From positions 744,001 through 808,000 of the forward strand of contig JASFXZ010000044.1 of assembly GCA_032209605.1 (NCBI GenBank): a stretch of DNA of 64,000 bases. The letters run 5' to 3'. The position numbers were made by a program, and so were the translations under genes. This document shows, one piece after another, positions 36,001 through 51,000 of the stretch; position 1 is the stretch's first letter; each line of letters starts with the position of its first letter. The notes beneath the pieces are model-generated. The model was not told the DNA's origin, ran no database searches, and worked only from the letters and a program-made list of their open reading frames with translations. The stretch is from Mactromeris polynyma. Lineage: Eukaryota; Mollusca; Bivalvia; Venerida; Mactridae.

Positions 36001-39000
36001 GAGCTCTGGTTTAAGTAATCCAGGAAGCAGTGATCAAAAGTAAAAACTTGTCTCACAGTTGATGTTAAATAAACATGTTTGTGTTAAAACCCTTTAACAG
36101 CATTCTTAGGAGTAAATTGTTCCCACTTTGATTATACCCCTGCCATTCAAAGAATGGTAAAGGGCATTAAGTGTTACTCCTGTCTGTCGGTACTCTTGAA
36201 AGGATGGATTCAGTTCCTATTGGGCACATGCATGTATAGGTATATTATAATAAAATACAGGTTTGAATTTGGTTACAATCTACCAATGTTTTGTGGAGTT
36301 GTGGTCCCTTTTCACCTTATTTCCAATTATTTACCCTTGCAAAGCTGATTAGTGGCATCCATTTCCTATGGACACATTCATATTATTTATGACACTCTTC
36401 TGCAATCTTTTCAGGAGCCAAAAATTATGTGAAAGGTTTTGAAATAATAAGGATAGCACCTGGGATGGTACAACCTACGTGTTATATCCTAGACTTGTCT
36501 TCCGTAATCTGGAATGACAACCTTGAAGAATTGTCGGTAAGTAATCTTTCATGCATCCTGGTTACTCATTACACATATGATACCCTGTGCAAATTGGCTC
36601 AGGAAACTACGTAATGGATGAATATTCATGAGCATTTCTCAACCAATGAAATGGACAATACAAAAAAAAAAGAATCTTCTTTGTGAAGAGCTATTGCTCA
36701 GACCGTAACTCCTTGGCAATTTCCATATTGCATGAGGTGTGTGTCATGCGGCCAATCAAGTGGCTGGATTTCACCTCATTAATTATTCATGAGTACAATT
36801 AGTGCAGTCAGTTTGCTTTAGTTTCATAGTCTAGATCGAGACCTCTTGTCTTAGACATACAATGCTATCTCTCCATAGCAACATGCTTCGAGAGAAGCTT
36901 ATATTGGCTGTTGCTGAGACGTTGTTGCTCTATGGTAGGAATACTGTGATGATCGATTATAATTGATTATTGATTGAAAAATATGTGAAGAAAATATGTG
37001 AAGTGGACGACAATCAATAATAATGGTTCTGAACAATTTGAGTTCAAGACGGAAGACCATGCAGTCATTTCCATTAGTTGTTCTCTTTCGATTAAATTAT
37101 ATTGTCTCAACTGTATTCATGTCATATTTGTCTTTTATTAATAAAATCAGTCATTCCAACATGTTTAAGTTTTATTGGCATGTTGCCAAATCAATATAGA
37201 CAGTTGTCACTATAGGATATTAGAGTTAACGAGCCGATTCCGATTCCATGGCATTCAAAAACAAATTGCTTAATAATCGATGATTGATTGAAATCCCCTG
37301 TCCGAATATTGTTGATTATCGTTCATGAAATCGGAATTTATTGTTTTGTGGCCCTCTGTTGATATTTTGTTTTCATTTTGTATTTTTAGACGGTGTTTAG
37401 GCTAGAGTTGTTCCCCTTGCAGTATAGGTTCTACAGTTTTACACTTTATGCTCTCCCAAAACAGGAGACTAAAGATGCTGTGTATGATCAGTACATAAGA
37501 AAATACATGGAATTGCCAGGTATGTGATAATGAGTATATATGTCAGGGATGAGAATTTCCCACCAATGACAGATTTCTGCTCTTTGATTTTGATTTTTTC
37601 TGATATTTGAGATTGATGTAAATCCAATGAGAAGTTTGTACTTACAGGATGTTTTGTAGTGCTATTGTTCGATGGTTTTGTTATCTCTTCTGTTTTGTAG
37701 TCCGTCCGTCCGTCTTAAACACTTCATGCGCTCCCAATTGTGTTATGATTTTCAGACGGCAGGGAATAATTTGAATTAACTGTAGTTACGGTGGAGTGAT
37801 TTGAATGATATTGGTTCTCAATACAGATATAAAATTTTGATTATTTGTGTTTTTGTTTAAATGAAAAGTCAAATGAAGTGGTGTAGATTACCACATCTGG
37901 TAGACCACATTTGGTTATGAAGAGAGGTGGTCTTAGTTGTTAGTTGTGGTCTGATTATCGTGTTCAAGTATGGATGAAAAAAGAAACACGATGTAATATG
38001 ATCTAATTAATGAGGTGGACTTATTATCCAGGTGGTCTTTAAACGGAAATGTACTTCAACTTGTTTAATTTTCAAGGATTTTTTCACAGAGTACACTGAT
38101 GACAGGACTGCGGGTAGATGGAAAGCCTCAATTTTTATTGTGCAGAATAACGAGGCGGGGTCTGTGACTGTTAGTATCGACCCCCCACCTGAAGACTTCG
38201 GTTTTGAACAGTTTGAATATACGCTTCTGCATGCGAGTACGAATACGCCTATGCAATCTGAAACACTGGAAAAAGTGAGGATCATTTTACTCTGGTTTGA
38301 TAAGTAAACTCTTGATAAAAAGCTTTGAAGCATTTATCATCACTTGTAGCAATGGGTTCACATAGAATAATTTTCAGGATCTGGATCAAGATCAAATATA
38401 GGTTCTTTCAACCTTTGTAAAAAATGGTATTAAAATTTTATTTTAGATATGCAAAACTTTGAGACATTAAATTCAAATGTCATGTGCTTATTAGCAAAAA
38501 AGATCGAAATTAATAAGTTATGACCGATTTTGGAAAATTGATCCTGATTTGATCTGGAAAATTATCAGTCATAAGTATAATAAATTAATTTCTCAACATC
38601 ATGGTGAAGTTAAGCATGTTTTCACGATTTTAATTAGAAGATTTTTAAGTATTTTTGTGTATTCTTATGAAGGTACTGGACAAAGTGTTCAATTGCTTCA
38701 TGAAAAAGGCACATATTTTAATGGATTAAGTTGACCCAGATCAGATGATCCTTTTTGAACATGGGGCCAGGAGATTGTCCCCAGTGATCTCCTTTTCTAT
38801 ATCCCTTCTATAGTGTACTTTATATTGAATACAAGGAGTCTAACACTTTTTACATCTGACCTCTTTCTGCAGCTAAAATTTGTTAATGATAATCACAACT
38901 TAATTTAACAATGATTAGCACATTTATTTAATAGGTACACTTATAAACTTATTTACAATGTGGCTATTGGTAGTACTGTATATCAAACTGAAAAGCGACA

Positions 39001-42000
39001 ATGAACTACATTTTTGTATTATTCATATACTTACATAATGTGTAATTATTTTCCAGACAAACGCATATCTACAAATAAAACGGAAATAAAACAAACGAAA
39101 CCATGATAAGATTGAAAACCTTGAACTCTTGTTGTATGCAATTTAGTTCTAAACATATATTGCTTATGTATTTCAGCGGTCAATGGTATTTGAAGGCCTT
39201 TATGACAATGAAACATACAAAGTCTGGGTAAGTCATTGACCATCAAATTCTCTTTGTTCTGTAGTTCCAAATATATGTCAGTGAAAGTTTATTTTGGAGA
39301 TAAATCTTAATTTAGATCTTTTGTGAAATTGGGGCCTGGTGTTTTAATCTAGCAATCAATATATATAAGTCCCTAGAATAAAGAGGGTTTGGTAGGGGGG
39401 GACAGTGGCCAATTGGTTATGGTTGCTGACTTCAAGTCACTTGCCCCCTAGCATTGCATGAGAGCACTATCCAGCTGGCTTACAGAAAGTCAGTGGTTCT
39501 AGCAGTGTCTAGTCTGTGCCTAAAAATAATTTTAGATGGTGCACCTGGGTTTTCGAAGTTCTCTTACAAAAAATGGTTTGGTGCAGAATTGTGGTAACTC
39601 TTTGAATGTTAGAGCAGTTACATTATGAGGGTTCAATGCAATAATGTCTTAACTCCTATGTATTTATATAGGAGTTACGATAGTCTTGCACTGAACCCTC
39701 GAATAGTTTTGCACCATTGCCGAGATATTTTTCTTATAAAAAAGTACAGTAACACCCTTGGAAACCTTGAAAACTGGTCGTATTATTGAGGTGGTCTTAA
39801 TATTGAGGTGGTCTTAATATTGAGATGGTCTTAATATTGAGGTGGTCTTAATATTGAGGTTGAATAAAGAGCAAAATAAATCTTGAAAATGGCGTTCTTA
39901 ATGTTGAGGTGGTCTTATTATTGAGGTGGTCTTTAAGTGAGATTTTACTTTACTCAGTACAAAATTTTGATCACAATTTTATTATCATTTCCTTAGTTTT
40001 GTAACGTCAATATAAATCTCATTAATCTTTTGTCTAGTTAATCTAAACATACTGTTTTAAATGATTATTAAGTATGGTCGTTATCAAAGTAAACAATTAA
40101 AACGTGGGTGGTTGTTACTTGCATGGCAACTATTGCGACTGCATTTCCTCCTATGTTCTCCTGGAACATCTGTTTTATCAATTAAGATAATGTTTGTATG
40201 CCTTGTTGTTTTGGTGCAAATTTAATTAAGTTTTATGAGAAATTATTACTTCATTAATTTACACCAGATTATCGGCAACCGGAACAGGGAAGTGCCAAAC
40301 CCTTCCGTGACCCCTACTTGATGTCAAACATTATTTTTAGATCCAGGAAGTCATGTTAACGATGTGAAGTGATTTTAAAAGCAAATGAAAATGAACAGAG
40401 CCAGCTTAATATTTCTGCTAATATTACCCAAATTGACAAAAGTTGACTTGACATAAACTAATTTGCTTTTCCTTCAGGATATTTTTGTAATTTTCCTCTT
40501 CATAACGGAGGTATACAGCAAAACGTGTGTACAGCACATTAATAATTTTTTAAGGATAGCCTTCAAAAAGAATCAAAGAGAATTTCTTCAGGTTTGGGGC
40601 CACTTTGTGCTTGCAAGATGCCAGTGAGTCTAGGGGCCTTATTCACAAACATTTTAAGACTACAACTCAGACTAAAGACTCCATATTTACAAACTTTATA
40701 TTAACCATTTTCTTATTTTCATTGAATCTAAATCAATGACATTTTGTCTGAATAATTGTTGTTACCCACTGTACACTTTTGCAAAATTTTATTAAAATCT
40801 GTACTGTTACAACAACAATGGGAATAAAAAGAACATTTAACATTTTGAAGTCTAAGTCTGAGTTTCTGCCTTAAAATGTTTATAAATAAGGTCCCTGGGT
40901 GTAAGTCCACACATATTGAAACTGTGGGTCGACATATCAAACTTTTCATGATTAAATATTGTTTTACATTTAGGTGAAACCGTATGACCCCTATTATTTG
41001 ACGATGGACCCGGACCAGTGTGTCTGTTTAGATGCTGATGGGCTGGCGTGTGCTCAGTGTCAGACCACCACCACACAGGAATTTACTTATGTATACAGTA
41101 AGTATTTTTAAATGCAAATTTTAGTTTTTCATTTCTGTTTCTTCATTTTAAGTGAAATACATTATATTACCCATTAAGTGAGGCATAGATACTTAACACC
41201 ATTAACAATGCAACTGTTTTAATTCCTTCATTTTGTACATTGTGTTAAAAGCTATCAACTGTTATCAATGTTTAAAATATTGTTCAAAAAGTATTGAAAC
41301 TATGGACCAATAATTCATATTTCATAATTGAATATGTTCATATACCAGACTTGGGGTGATTACTTTGAAATTGTAATCGATTAAATTACAATTACTTATG
41401 GTAAAAATGTAATCAATTACATTACAATTTCTCCACTTTTCAAGTGTAATCAATTAAAATTACAATTACTTATGGTAAAAATGTAATCAATTACATTACA
41501 ATTACTCCACTTTTCAAGTGTAATCAATTAAAATTACAATTACTTATGGTAAAAATGTAATCAATTACATTACAATTACTCCACTTTTCAAGTGTAATCT
41601 ATTAAATTACAATTACTTTAACAAATGTAATTGATTACATTCATGATTACCTGATTACTTTCAAGTTAAGGTAAAAACCAACATCATCAAACTAAACACT
41701 ATCTCAGGAACAGGAAAATGTTAAATACACTTAACAAAACTTATAAGCGGGCACTTTTTTAATGTCAAATAACTTTTTTATTGATTAACATTTCTACACG
41801 AAACTTTGTATATTTTCTATTGGCTACGTGTAGATCAAGATTCACGGGTCAAATTAATCTGTTTAAATAACATGATGCGTCGAGTCCAGGTGAGCACACA
41901 CGCAATTTGACTCTTTCCTATCAACCAGATCATCTTAGTGGGAGCTGCAGTACTGATATTTTTCGCATCATCACATTTATTGATTTAATTTTTTCAATCT

Positions 42001-45000
42001 ATGGATTTATGACATGACATAAATACAATATTATTCCAGGTATACATGCTATATTTGTTGAAAATTTCAGCAAGATCAGACTTATATTGACCACGATATA
42101 GTCATATTTATACCTGCACACTTATAAGTTTTGTTAAGTGTATAGGTGCATGCATACATGGCAAAAGATTGCTTGAAAATGTTAACAACTTTTAATTCTT
42201 TACACCTTAGTGGTCAATATAAGGCCCTTGGCTATAAAATAAATTGTGTGACTATGTCATATACGGTATATATGTTTGAATACAGATAATGTTTTTGACA
42301 GAAAAATGCACATTAGTACCAGTAATTGTTGTGCAACTCGGAAAATTTCCTTCTCAATTATTACTGGGATGGTTGTGTCTGTAGCTGTGGTGTGTAGTGG
42401 TTATATTTAGATGTGATTTGTTTACATAGATAATACACAATCGAGCGGTAAGAATCAGGGGGAGATAATAGCGACTATATTGTATAGATATTTTGATAAG
42501 TCTGTCTGTTTGTTGCCTGCATTTTGTCTGTTTGTCTGTCCACATATGCCTGTCAGTCTGCATGCCAATGCATTACTATGATTGAATGATTCCTTATAAT
42601 ATGTGCAGATTGCATGCCTATAATGCCCATTTGAAGGGGTTAGAGATAGAACCTACCATCTCCTTAATACATTTATATGGAGATAGTTGGTTGTGGCTCC
42701 AACAACTCAATGTGTTCATTGCCTATTGATACAGTATACACTCTGACATCATTGCACATTCATGACTGATCCATTACCATTACCCACTTTGGTTTGTTTC
42801 AAACACAGCCCTTGTCAGTGATCACTGTATGATTTGATGAAGATTTATGGACTAGTTGCAAACTTTATTCTTCAAGCACTTTTAAGCATACATGTCAAAA
42901 TGTTGATACTTGAGGAGGAATCATATTACTTTATTGGTCCCTGTTTGTTCTTGTCGGATTCTATAAAATGGCAGATAAAGATTACAAATGGAGGGTTCAA
43001 TGCAAGACTATTGTTACTCCTATGTATTTATATAGGAGTTACGGATAGTCTTGCACAGAATCCTTGAAATGCAATACAATGTAATAATCAGTTGTGGGTA
43101 TCTGGCAATGTTTGCCAGTCTGTTGCTTACTAAGAGTGTCCACTTCCTTATGTTACCTGTCAGTGATATTTTGGGGTTAATTATACTGCCAAATATAGAC
43201 TGTTTCACATTACCAAAAAAAGTGTCCATTTTCCCCAAAAAATCTTGTTTTTCCCCATATCTTTATTCATTTTTGTTCATTAAGTCAGGTTTTTGTGTAT
43301 TAACCTTTTATAAAATAATCTTTGCTCTTACATCACCTCATATATATAACAAACACCAGCCACAGCTGAAAAGTTATTTTTATAAGCAAAACAACCATTT
43401 CCTTATTTTCCCAAATTTGGGATTTATTGTGCCTTTTTTCCCAATTGAAAAGGCAGAGGCAGTAAAATTATTTTCAAAAATAATCACTGCCCATTGTTTG
43501 CCATCTCTCTGTCTTCTGCTTGATGTTATTCACTCTCCTCCTTTCTACTCTGTGTATCTGCAACTTGTTTCCAAGACATGTGCCTGAGACCTGTCTGAAC
43601 TCACAAACAAAGTGTACAAAATATGCATTGACATGGTATGAACATCAGAGGTGTCACGATATACAGGTATATATCGTTATATTGCAATACGCAGCCTTAC
43701 TGTATTGTACCGCAATATGATATGAACATCAGAGGTGTCACGATATACAGGTATATATCGTTATATTGCAATACGCAGCCTTACTGTATTGTACCGCAAT
43801 ATGATATGAACATCAGAGGTGTCACGATATCCGCAATATATCGTTATATTGCAATACGCAGCCTTACTGTATTGTACCGCAATATGATATGAACATACCC
43901 GTTTCTTTACAATACATTTTTTCTACTACCTGCTGGAAGGCTACTGGCTACAAACAAAACAAATATGAAATAATCTAGTCGTGAAAACCCCATATTAGTC
44001 AAAAACCGAAACATGACTGATCGCTCTTCAGTTTTAGCTTGTTTCTTTGGGTCATGAAAACCTGGTATATGTATTTAGTTAGTTGTCAAACAATGAGATG
44101 AGATTGGTGACTGTTTTGTTTTAGCTTGTGTAAGTTTATTAAAAGGTTCAAGTATGGCAATATCTTCCTCCATAGCTTAGGTGAATGTAGCAATATATCT
44201 TGGTACATATTGCGATACATCATTTAAGTATTGCAATATATCGTTGTACACTTCATGCATATCTGGACAACCCTAAAGAACATGTAGACATGCATCAGCT
44301 GATAGCCCGTCTCTTTGCTTCACTGGTATGCCAAGGCAGGCCCGCACATTGTAGGGGATTGTATATGATGTATTATGTTATACGATCCCCACACCGTATC
44401 GGTTCCCTAGAATCATGAATCACCTAATACGTTTGCAAGATAATCAACATTATTATGTGTAAAAATACCTGTATGTATTTTGTAGTGATACAAAATAATT
44501 CACTCATTTACTTGTTACATTGAGATATAAAAAAACCTTCAGTTTATGAAACATGTCTAATAGTGAAAAAGATCTCTAATTATGCTTTGTTGCCTAAAAT
44601 TTGTAGTGTAAATTCTTTGCACAATGGGCCTTTTACCTGCGATCACAGTCATAAAAACTGTATTGTCCTAAATTAAATTTTGAAGTGTAAATTGGCAAAA
44701 CTGGTTTATCTGCATATACAGAAAGAAGCTGATCGACTTGTTTGGCTTTTACCCCCTTCTGATGCTCTGTAGCTGGATTAACACTGTCTATTCTCTAGTT
44801 TTTATTCCAATCCTCTCTTTGATAACAATTCCTATTCTGTTGATTTTGTAATACAGTCAGACCTTGTTCATTCGACAACCTATCTGAACTTGGTATCTTC
44901 CTAAATAAATATCTATGTTTTATTCAAATAAAAATTGAATGAATTGCGTCCGACTGTATATTAAACAGTATCTATCCTTCAATTTTGTTCAAAATTTCTC

Positions 45001-48000
45001 TTTAGTTTCTTTTCTTATTTCCTTTTCCAATTCTTTTAATCAGTTTCTATTCCTTCCTGTTTTGTTTTCAATTCTTCTATCATATAATCTATTCTATCTG
45101 TTGCTTCTTTATGACAATTCCCGGTCTGTTTCCATTTACCTTTTCTGCATCTTTTTCTCTACTTACTTTCAATTTATTTACTCACTATCTTGAGGATGAA
45201 AGTGGAGGTAATTCAATTAGTGTATAAATAAACACCAAATGAAATGTTTCACTATCATCCCTTGATCTGTTCCTGCTATTTTTCAAGTTTTAGATCTACC
45301 CCATGTCTATCTATATCCTCCTTGATTCCCATGCTATTCATATTATCTTTATGTAATTCTCTGTTACAATTAATCTCCTACCAGTTTTTCTATTCCTTCT
45401 TTTCTATTTCAATAGATAATGAAAATCCTCCCTCTTGTTTCTTTCAGCCGGCCCACCCCCAATCACGCCTACAACTCCGACTTCAACCACGCCTACAACT
45501 CCGACTTCAACCACGCCTACAGCAATAAAAGTACCAGACTTAACACCTGAAACAGAGATAACAACAAAGAGTGAACAGACTCGTGTTACTATGGAGCCAA
45601 AAGAAGAGTCGAATGTGAAGGTGGCTGTAGCTGTTGTTGGAACTCTGCTGGGATTATGTTTAATTCTGGGTGTGGCTGGTTTTATGTACCATCGCAGATG
45701 TAGAGCTTCTTATGGTAAGTACATTGTATGATAAAACTGGCATTATTTAAAATATATTTCATGTATTTATTTTGTTAATTTGCTTTTTATGCGCCCTGAA
45801 GGAGGACTATAATATTATAGATACCACTTCATCTGTCCGTCCGTATGTACATTAGTTAGTGCGTGAGTGCCTCCATCTTGTCTGAGCTTTTTCTCAGCAA
45901 CCACTGAATGGCATTCAATGAAACTTGGGAAGCTTCACTGTGAAGAGAAGATGTGCAAGTTGTTTGCATGTTAAAGGTCAATGATCAACCATGTCCATAA
46001 CTTGGGGAGAATCTAATGGTTTTACAGATGATTTCTTGTTCACATCTATGAGTTAACATCTATTATATGCATTACTGATCTCTGCTAAATACTAATATAT
46101 ATAATTATTGGAGGGAAACATACTGAAAAGTAAGACTTAGTGTCTGTAGTACAATATTTTAGACATTTAAGTATGTAAAAGCCAAAATGTTGCAAAATCA
46201 GCAAAAGAAAGAAAAGTATCCATTTTAGAATTTTAATGCTTAAATATGGAAAAAAACATAATTTTTGCGTTGAGAATCCTCTGTTTTTTCAAAGGTATTT
46301 CTGCACCTATCAATATTTTGCCCCTAGGGAAGCGATCTGTCACCCAGGGGAATTGGACAATTAGCCCTGTTTGGGTCTAATTCCCCACCCTAAAGCCAAG
46401 CATTTTGTCCTAAATCCCTTCATGGAAGATCCTTATTCCCAACTTCCATGATTTATTAAAAATCCGGCCAAAGTCATTTTCCAAGGACAGAATCGTCTTA
46501 TGTCTAAAGTCCAGTGTAATCCTGCTGCCCCTCCCCCTTGGGGAAAAACATTGATATAACTTCATGTATTTGGAAGATAGGTCTGATATTGCTCAACTCT
46601 GTACTTTATTTATTTATATCCTGGCACATGATCATGGAAAGAGATCAAAGTTCAAATAGAATGTTCAGATGGAGACATAATTTTTGTAAAAAAGTGACCC
46701 TTTCTGTTTTCAGATGATAAGCCTGATCCTAAGGGTGGTCATGGTTTACCACTGGAAAATCCTGGTTACAATGGAAGCCCCTTAAATAAGGGGCCCAATA
46801 ACATAAATGGTAAGTGAAAGTTCAGGGCGCTTATTCATAAACATTTTAAGACTGAAACTCGACTTAGACTTTAAAATGTTAAATGTTCTTTTTGCTCCCA
46901 CGTTGTTATAACTGCACAGATTTTAATAAAACTTGACAAAAGTGTACAGTGGGTAACAACAATTATTCAGACAAAATCCCATTGATTTAGATTCAATAAA
47001 AATGAGAAAATAGTTAATTGAAATTTTGTCTAATGTCTAATTCTGAGTTTTAGTCTTAAAATGTTTGTGATAAGGCCAGATCAGGGGGGGGGGAATATAT
47101 TTGTGTTTTAGAAAATCTAGGGAAAGTGGATATGTTAGCCTTACTGTGCCTGATGATTGAAGATGCATAGCTGAAGGCCATTTGTCCTTGTCTGAATATT
47201 TCATTACCTATTTAATGCCAACAAAGGGGTTAGGGGGATTATTGCCAGAAAAAAATATGTGATTTCTTGCTTTGTTTTTGTGACCTGAATACTTACTAAT
47301 CTTGGCATGTGTCAACGTTAGCATCACATGTTGTTGTGTGCCAGCATGTAGATAAAAGATCTTAAATCCATTGCTAAATGCTTACTCCTTGACTAGGAAG
47401 AATCACCATTTTGTATGTCAGCTCTTCCTGATTGGCTGCAAGCTGACGGTATAAACTACTGGAATGATCATACTGTAATTTCATTGGTTGTTTGTGTGTT
47501 CATAACAGAGTAATTGGGTTACATTCTCTTTCCGGAAAAACAACATGTGATTAAACTAATTGTCTTGTAGTTGTTCCTGGTTGACAACCTGAAGTATCTT
47601 TAGTGAAGTCTTCGTGTTAATAATCAGAATCAGTCCTTTGGCATTTGCTTTATGATTTGGTATATGATTACCAAACTTTTAGCAACTTTTCAATACATGC
47701 ACTGCTTAGATGATTTTCAGAAGAATATTATGTTAAGCTAGTACAGATAGCCCTCACATACAGACCAGCATGAAATTAAGACCACTTTGTTAATAGCTGT
47801 TTTTCTGTGACATGTTCTTAATTTTTTCTTCCATCTTTTAACTCAATAATCAGACCCCCCTCTCAACTAAGACTTACTTTCTTCAGACAAATGGAGGTCT
47901 CAATACTGAGGTTTCAATGTATAACAGTTTAATTTAAATTAACACATTCAACAATCCAATGCTACTTACTTAGGCCTGTGTCTTTGGTTGGGGGTAGCTT

Positions 48001-51000
48001 GCCCGTAAGATATGTTTAGAATTTTTACTCGATTTCTTTAAAATTGTCAAGCTACGGGGCATTTTTTCGTTTATGATAAGAGAAACTTTTAACGCTTATT
48101 TTCTGACTGTTGCGAAGGTTCATGCCTTTAAGTCACAATAGAAGCTACTTTCTATTTTTTTGAGGAAAAAAATAAATACTTACCAATAAGGAAGTTATTT
48201 ACTCCAAGAATAACTTGGTTCAAGTGTTCTTTGTATTCTCCTACTTTCACTGTTAGAAGTTCAAGTGGTATTGAGTATAAAAAAACACGTAATTGTATTT
48301 TTTTTCAAGAACATAAGTGATATGAGTAAAATCATAGTAAGCTTTTCCTGTCATAAAAAAACTGGGTCCATTTTTTTCGAATCCCATTGGTTCGTCAAGT
48401 ACTTGTTTGTAGTTCGACTCTTATAATTATACTAATGTAACTTCGATAATCCAAATGTTATAACATATTTTTCGAGTGGATAATTCATATATTAGGTAGT
48501 AAATCGAGAAGCTTTGACCTCTTACTCCTTGACCTAGTTCTTTTGGTGAGCCCTTTATTGAGTGATTTAAGAAAGTGTTACATTTCAATAAAGTACTGAC
48601 TGGCGCCAAGTAGTCGTAAGACTACAATGTTATAAGCAGAGGCGTATATAAGGGCATGATATTCTGAAAAAAACACGTTTCATATTCAGAAAACATATAT
48701 CCCGAAGTGCATACGTCGTACAAATGCCCAACTGTTGATTATTGCATTCTTAGTGTCTTTTTTCTTTCTATTTTTGATAATCATGTGAATGCAGCGGCAT
48801 ATGTTGTGTTCAGGTAGCTACACGCCTAATTAGCATGTAGAAGTGAGAAAATAATTCAATCTCTTGAATGCTTTATTGTTTTTGCTTCTAACATGAGAAA
48901 AAAAGCTCCCGTCTTTGTACACCCTTGAGAACTGGTCTTAATATTGAGGTTGAATAAAGAGCAAAACAGTGAAAATGAACTTGAAAATTGTGTTCTTAAT
49001 TTTGAGGTGGTCTTTTTATTGAGGTGGTCTTTTTTATTGAGATGGTCTTAATTTTGAGGTGGTCTTTTTATTGAGGTGGTCTTTAAGTGAGGTTTAACTG
49101 TAATTGTGTTCGTGACCTAAAGCACAAACAAATTTACATTTATATTGTATTGGATTATTTAGCATTTTGTGTCTACCCACCTACTGCCAGAGGTTTTGTA
49201 AGAGTTAGAACTCTATCACCAACTAAGTCTTAAATTGACCAATGACAAGGCTGAAATTTGAGACTGGTCTCCAAACTCAGATTGTTACCCATTAGCCCAA
49301 TGTTAGCAAGAACTATCTGTTTGTGATAACAGTGATCAGATAGTGGCTTTTTACATTGTCTGAACTTCCAAATCTAGGGTAATACGAGTATACCTGTATA
49401 TGGTATCATATGTACAAATTCACTGATGATATACCTTGTGACTGGAAGGCGGATGTGTTGTTTAGCATTTAGTCTGCATCTGGAGGTCAAGGTCACAATA
49501 CACTAATAGATCAGCTGATTCAGGGTTTGTTTACAAACATTCGACTGATACTGTATATTTTGTCTTCCTGTTTCATGGAATGTTTCAGAGTGTAGTACTA
49601 TCAGAGCTCTAGGTGTAGGAAGTTTTCCTTGTGTAAATGCACGAAAGGTCATGCTAGTGGGGTGATGATGCTAGCGAACCAATGATATTCTTTATGAAAT
49701 CCATTGGCCTTGTTAATAGATACAGCTTATATTATTGGCCCAAGTCCCTGTTTCCTTGCTCTTTGGGTACATTTTATGAAATAGGTCAAAACTGAGTAAA
49801 TCCTCACTTAAAGACCACCTCAATAATAGGACCACCTCAAAATTCAGAACACAATTTACACTATTTTGTTATTTATTTTACCTCAATATTAAGACCTCCT
49901 CAGTAATAAGACTAGTTTTTAAGGGTCCCATGTCGCAGAAACAAGTGTGAAATCTTGTATAATATTATGTATAATTAATATGTCTGCATGTTTGTTTGTA
50001 TATTTCATTTATGTAGACTGAATTAAATATCCATTTAACAATTCAATAAGAAGTGTGTTTTTTGGTTGTTTGTTTTCAGCTGAGAAACTCAAGTTTGAAA
50101 AGAGACCAAAACTGGTTTTACTGTACGAAGAGGACCATGAGTATCATCGTCAGGTTGTGCATCATTTTGCCTCCTTTTTACAGCAACATTGCCAATGCGC
50201 AGCTATGTGCGTTGAATGGCAACTTGACGCCCCCTGGGTGCACGAGGACATCGCGCAAGCCGACTTTGTCGTTATCGTGAATTCGGAAGGAGCTTATCAG
50301 AGCTATATGTCCCAGTATGGTCATAAGGGCAATGCAAATGGTCAGTTCAAAGGTCCCCAGATTTCTAAGCAAATGTCAAACATCAACAGCATCAGAAACA
50401 AATTTTTGCATGACGAACGGTATGATAATGTTGTCATGGTTTATTTTGAATACACTGATGAGCAATTCGTTCTTCCTGACATTTGTCCTGGCTATAAGTA
50501 CAAACTGCTGAAACATTTCACCGATTTTCTTCTTCATATTCACAAGTTACGTCGCACCCACAATCTCTCCCTCTATGATTTACCCTTTGATGGTTCCTTT
50601 AGCAAGAAGCTGATAGGTCAGCAGCTGCTGGATTCCATGCATAAAGCCGTTCAATTCCAAAATGAAAATCCAAATTGGGCTAAAAAGAGGCTAGCGTATA
50701 ATAGAATGGTTTCACACACCAGTGAAGAAAGTCAGTTTGATTCAGGGTTGCCGGATGATTGGTTGCGAATACCTTCATTTGAAAGTCAGGATCAGAGAGA
50801 ATTGTTGCGCATTTTGGATGGGAACTCTATATGCACTGTTAACCCATCGGATATTGGGGTCACTGTCCCGGCAGACTATAATGCTCTCCCATCCGTTTCA
50901 GAGAATGTTCCATCGCATAGTGTTTCAAAGCTGAGACCAAAATTGTCACCTCACAGTTTTGATGGCAACCCAAATGTGCCTAATTACCTAAACACCCCTT

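Noticed and set aside
43051..43587. 178-codon plus-strand frame
   Set aside because: It is hydrophobic and AT-driven, begins inside a palindromic MITE, has no family resemblance and lies within an intron of the IL-17R-like gene.
45244..45447. Upstream extension of the exon 9 open frame
   Set aside because: The sequence is pyrimidine-rich intron ending in a clear TTTCTTTCAG acceptor; the spliced frame from exon 8 fits exactly.
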